A stretch of DNA of 64,000 bases from Clostridium_AD estertheticum_D (GTDB lineage: Bacteria; Bacillota; Clostridia; Clostridiales; Clostridiaceae). Position 1 is the stretch's first letter. Each line of letters opens with the position of its first letter. Location of the stretch: the NCBI RefSeq assembly GCF_018861295.1, contig NZ_JAHLDM010000001.1, positions 434,001 through 498,000 on the forward strand, written 5' to 3'. The notes below the pieces were generated by a model. That model saw only the letters and a list, made by a program, of their open reading frames with translations. It did no database searches and was not told the DNA's origin. The position numbers and the translations under genes were made by a program. Positions 61,361-64,000 of the stretch are shown here, piece after piece.

Positions 61361-62590
61361 ATGAACTATATTAAGAAAGACATTGTTGTTAATAAAATTT
61401 TTTTTTATATACTTCTATTCGTAGTATATATACTCGATAATGCTGCATTTGTGGTATTAAAAGCAACATCGCAGAAAAGTAGTATGATAATAGGACTGGT
61501 TAGTTGTATATTCATTTTTATAATTATAGGAGAAAAAAAAGTTTTCACTATAAATAAACGGTATTTTACAATTATAATATGTCTGCTTATTGTAATATCG
61601 TTACAGTTTATATTTAGTAGCGTAATTTTTGCGAATGTAGACATGCAAAGATTTATTTCATCATGCCTTTTAATGATTATAGTTTTAGCCATTGCTCCTC
61701 TGTTTGCAGATTTTATGGAGTTGGTAGATGAAATTTCTTTTAATGAAGTAATAAATTTTGCTTATTGTTTTATGACGACAATTGGAGTTATATCACTTTT
61801 ATTAATTAAATTTAATCTTGTAAATAATAAAAGTATGATAATTTTTTCGGAACCGTCTCATTTTGCTTTCGTATATTTGCCATTTTTATTATATAGAGCT
61901 TATTCAGCTACAAAGAATAAAAGATTATTAAGTATATTGGTAGGTTTGATTTTGGCTATTGAGATAGAAAATTTAACTTTACTTGTTGGTATATGTTTAA
62001 TAATAATTTTAGTATATTGGAAGAAAAAAAGGATGGCAATTACAATTATATGTATAGGATTTATAGTTATAAATATAGCAGGTGTAGATAAAATTGCTTA
62101 TTTTACTGATAGACTTCAGATAACATCCCAAACAAGTAATATTTCAGCTTTAGTTTGGTTATCTGGATGGGAAAGAGCATATTTATCATTTTTCGACAGT
62201 TATGGGTTAGGTGTGGGATTTCAACAAATGGGTATAATAGGACAGATAGGAAAATATATGAATTATTTATCTGGGATTATAGGTGGAGAGTATTTAAATA
62301 TGTTTGATGGTGGTTCAACAGGTGCAAAGATAATTGATGAATTAGGTGTTTTAGGAGTGATGTTAATTGTAGTATATTTAATATATTTTTTTCGTATTAT
62401 GAAAAGCTTTGTTACAAATAAGGTATCTAGTAATATAGAACTTTTTTTACTGTCTGTCTATATTATGTTTTCAATACAATTATTTGTCAGAGGGATTGGT
62501 TACTTTTCACCTTCGGCATTTATGTTTTTTGTATCTATTTATTGGATAGCATTTAAACGTAATTTAGTTAAAAAAGCAATAAATAAGTAA
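61361..62590 (+). CDS. O-antigen/polysaccharide polymerase-like membrane protein (Wzy-type)
   Basis: This 409-residue protein has about ten to eleven hydrophobic helices, low sequence conservation and a large loop around residues 240-320 (SGWERAYLSFFDSYGLGVGF), the layout of Wzy-type polymerases. Assignment rests on topology and operon position. An ATG is preceded by a weak site (AGTAGTGGG). Confidence 0.72.
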   Translation: MNYIKKDIVVNKIFFYILLFVVYILDNAAFVVLKATSQKSSMIIGLVSCIFIFIIIGEKKVFTINKRYFTIIICLLIVISLQFIFSSVIFANVDMQRFISSCLLMIIVLAIAPLFADFMELVDEISFNEVINFAYCFMTTIGVISLLLIKFNLVNNKSMIIFSEPSHFAFVYLPFLLYRAYSATKNKRLLSILVGLILAIEIENLTLLVGICLIIILVYWKKKRMAITIICIGFIVINIAGVDKIAYFTDRLQITSQTSNISALVWLSGWERAYLSFFDSYGLGVGFQQMGIIGQIGKYMNYLSGIIGGEYLNMFDGGSTGAKIIDELGVLGVMLIVVYLIYFFRIMKSFVTNKVSSNIELFLLSVYIMFSIQLFVRGIGYFSPSAFMFFVSIYWIAFKRNLVKKAINK

Positions 62591-62737
62591 ATAACTTGAA
62601 ATAAACAAAAATCAATGAGCCGGTTAAAATGCAAGGGAAAGTATAATATTTAACAGTAAAATGTGTGCGGATCACATAAAAACATATAAGTTAGGGCTAC
62701 TAATTTTATATGTTATAGATAGAATGGGGGGTATACG

Positions 62738-63688
62738 TTGATAAGTATATGTATTGCTACTTATAATGGTGAAAAATATATTGAAGAGCAGTTATTATCA
62801 ATTTTGAACCAAACAAGACAAGTAGATGAAGTGGTGATATGCGATGATAATTCTTCAGATAATACTATGAAAATAATTACCCAGTTTATTAAAAAAAATG
62901 ATGATCTACGTGGATGGAGGCTCATAGTAAATAAAATAAATAAAGGGTATCCATCAAATTTCTACTATTGCGTAGAAAAATGTAAGGGAGATATTGTATT
63001 CTTTTCTGATCAAGATGATATTTGGAAAAAGGATAAAATAGAGAAAATGGAATCGGTTTTAAATGAAAATTCCAAAATACAACTACTGAGTTGCAATCAT
63101 GGAGTAATTGATTCTGAGGGTAATAAAATTCATAGTTACATGACACCCAAGACAACTGAAACTATGACAATTAAATCGGTTAGTATACATGAAACCCTAC
63201 ATGCATATGGGTGGCCTGGAATGACAATGGCTATTAGAAAAGCATATTACGATGGCATATGCTATAATTTCAAAGATTTAAGTATTGCACACGATTTTAT
63301 TTTAGCCATTTTCGCCTCTAATGATAACGCGTTTTATTCTTATGATTATATCGGTACATACCACAGACGGCATAGTAACAATACTGCGGAAGAGGAACAT
63401 CGCATTTTTAAGTTACTAAATTTAAGGAGAAAACTGCATGAAATACAACTTTATAATAATATGCTACAGAAAGTTGTTGTTGCCGAGTTTAAGTTTAATG
63501 CATCAGTGAATAATGCATTAAACAAAAAGTTGAGATTATCTAAGTTAAGGTATGATATTATTAGAAATAGAAGGTATAAGAAGTTGTTTTGGTTGTATTT
63601 GAAAAATGGAGATACATTACGTATAAAATCATTCATCTGTGATTTTTGGATCTTAAGTTTTGGTAATTACAAAAAATATAAAGAGTGA
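62738..63688 (+). CDS. Glycosyltransferase family 2 (rhamnosyltransferase-like)
   Basis: This 316-residue protein starts ISICIATYNGEKYIEEQLLS, has VICDDNSSDNT and the DxD-like FFSDQDDIWKKDK, the GT-A fold signature of the rhamnosyltransferase-like group. It starts at a TTG at 62738, 6 bases after GGGGGG. The exact sugar is unknown. Confidence 0.9.
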   Translation: MISICIATYNGEKYIEEQLLSILNQTRQVDEVVICDDNSSDNTMKIITQFIKKNDDLRGWRLIVNKINKGYPSNFYYCVEKCKGDIVFFSDQDDIWKKDKIEKMESVLNENSKIQLLSCNHGVIDSEGNKIHSYMTPKTTETMTIKSVSIHETLHAYGWPGMTMAIRKAYYDGICYNFKDLSIAHDFILAIFASNDNAFYSYDYIGTYHRRHSNNTAEEEHRIFKLLNLRRKLHEIQLYNNMLQKVVVAEFKFNASVNNALNKKLRLSKLRYDIIRNRRYKKLFWLYLKNGDTLRIKSFICDFWILSFGNYKKYKE

Positions 63689-63974
63689 ATATATATAGTA
63701 AACTTAAGATTGAGGTATTACCGAATAAAGGTTAAGAACATTTATTAATACTGTATTTATTTTAAATGGCGAGGAGGGCTATTAAGGCATTTGCAAAGTA
63801 AGCAATTAATAAGTATGTAGTTGGAAATAACAAGCTAAAATTGCTCGTATGGTAATATATGACTGTAAGTTGCTTATTTAAAAAAAATGTTAGTAAATAA
63901 ATAGCTTATTTTATTGTATAACTGGATTTTCATATTTACTTTGATATAACAAACAAATAAAATTTGGAGGCAAT
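63689..63974 (+). other. Gap before the last partial gene
   Basis: The 286 bases are AT-rich and contain no gene or strong hairpin that I can see. Confidence 0.5.
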
Positions 63975-64000
63975 ATGAATAAACTATTAATTTCAGTTGT
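63975..64000 (+). CDS. Start of a further operon gene (3' end outside window)
   Basis: GGAGG at 63966-63970 precedes an ATG at 63975 that opens NKLLISV, the usual start of a glycosyltransferase or a related exopolysaccharide gene. Too little is visible to assign a function. Confidence 0.6.

Overview
The window is AT-rich, Gram-positive-type DNA. Genes have strong GGAGG-like ribosome binding sites, frequent TTG and GTG starts, hairpin-plus-T-run terminators, an oxygen-independent (cbi-type) cobalamin pathway, and secreted proteins with low-GC signal peptides. This fits an anaerobic Clostridium or close relative in the Clostridia. No rRNA, tRNA, CRISPR array or prophage was seen.

Layout. (1) 1-5.7 kb: the 3' end of cbiG, a four-domain S1 RNA-binding protein, an HNH protein, a nitroreductase-like gene, a two-gene metal ABC transporter and a DUF3892 protein. 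(2) 5.8-20.4 kb: the cobalamin locus. cobT-cobC-cobU-cobS (lower-ligand activation and final assembly) come first. After an REP-associated tyrosine transposase (RAYT) gene and a cobalamin riboswitch with its terminator come cbiK, cobD, cbiA, cbiC, a small L7/L12-like membrane protein, cbiD, cbiE, cbiL, cbiF, cbiH and cbiJ. cbiT, cbiB and cbiP are not in the window. Seventeen of the 18 recognisable copies of a 20-bp element, GGGGACGGTTAACAACTAAT, sit between these genes and flank the RAYT gene, so this looks like a REP/RAYT system concentrated in one metabolic locus. (3) 21.3-25.3 kb: a two-component system, a lipoprotein and a polysaccharide deacetylase. (4) 25.6-51.6 kb: a cell-surface region. 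Eight proteins share a roughly 60-80-residue domain (core VVIG-K-x-L-x-YAND ... VYVKDF-x-GNW). It usually follows the signal peptide directly, and in one protein it is at the C terminus. I do not recognise it as a named family. It is joined to a glucosaminidase, S-layer-like Ig-rich proteins and PPC repeats. Also here are DegV, PadR, a PTS EIIC gene broken by an in-frame TGA, a large bifunctional 5'-nucleotidase, DUF4397 and SLAP-like proteins, a Phd/YoeB toxin-antitoxin pair and several decayed gene fragments. (5) 51.9-64 kb: an exopolysaccharide operon (Wzz-like, CpsB-type phosphatase, CpsD-type kinase, CapD-type dehydratase, priming transferase, acetyltransferases, glycosyltransferases and a Wzy-like polymerase) that runs off the right edge.

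How the parts connect. A gap-free 39-bp motif, TGCAAC-N17-CGTTATA, occurs five times: before the glucosaminidase, before two other surface-protein genes (two copies in tandem for one of them) and before the first exopolysaccharide gene. Its shape matches an ECF sigma-factor promoter. It suggests that the surface proteins and the exopolysaccharide operon share a cell-envelope response, although no ECF sigma gene lies in the window. The cobalamin locus is probably feedback-controlled by the riboswitch before cbiK. The four-gene cobT-cobS group shows no riboswitch of its own.

All family calls come from reading translated sequence. No database search was run.
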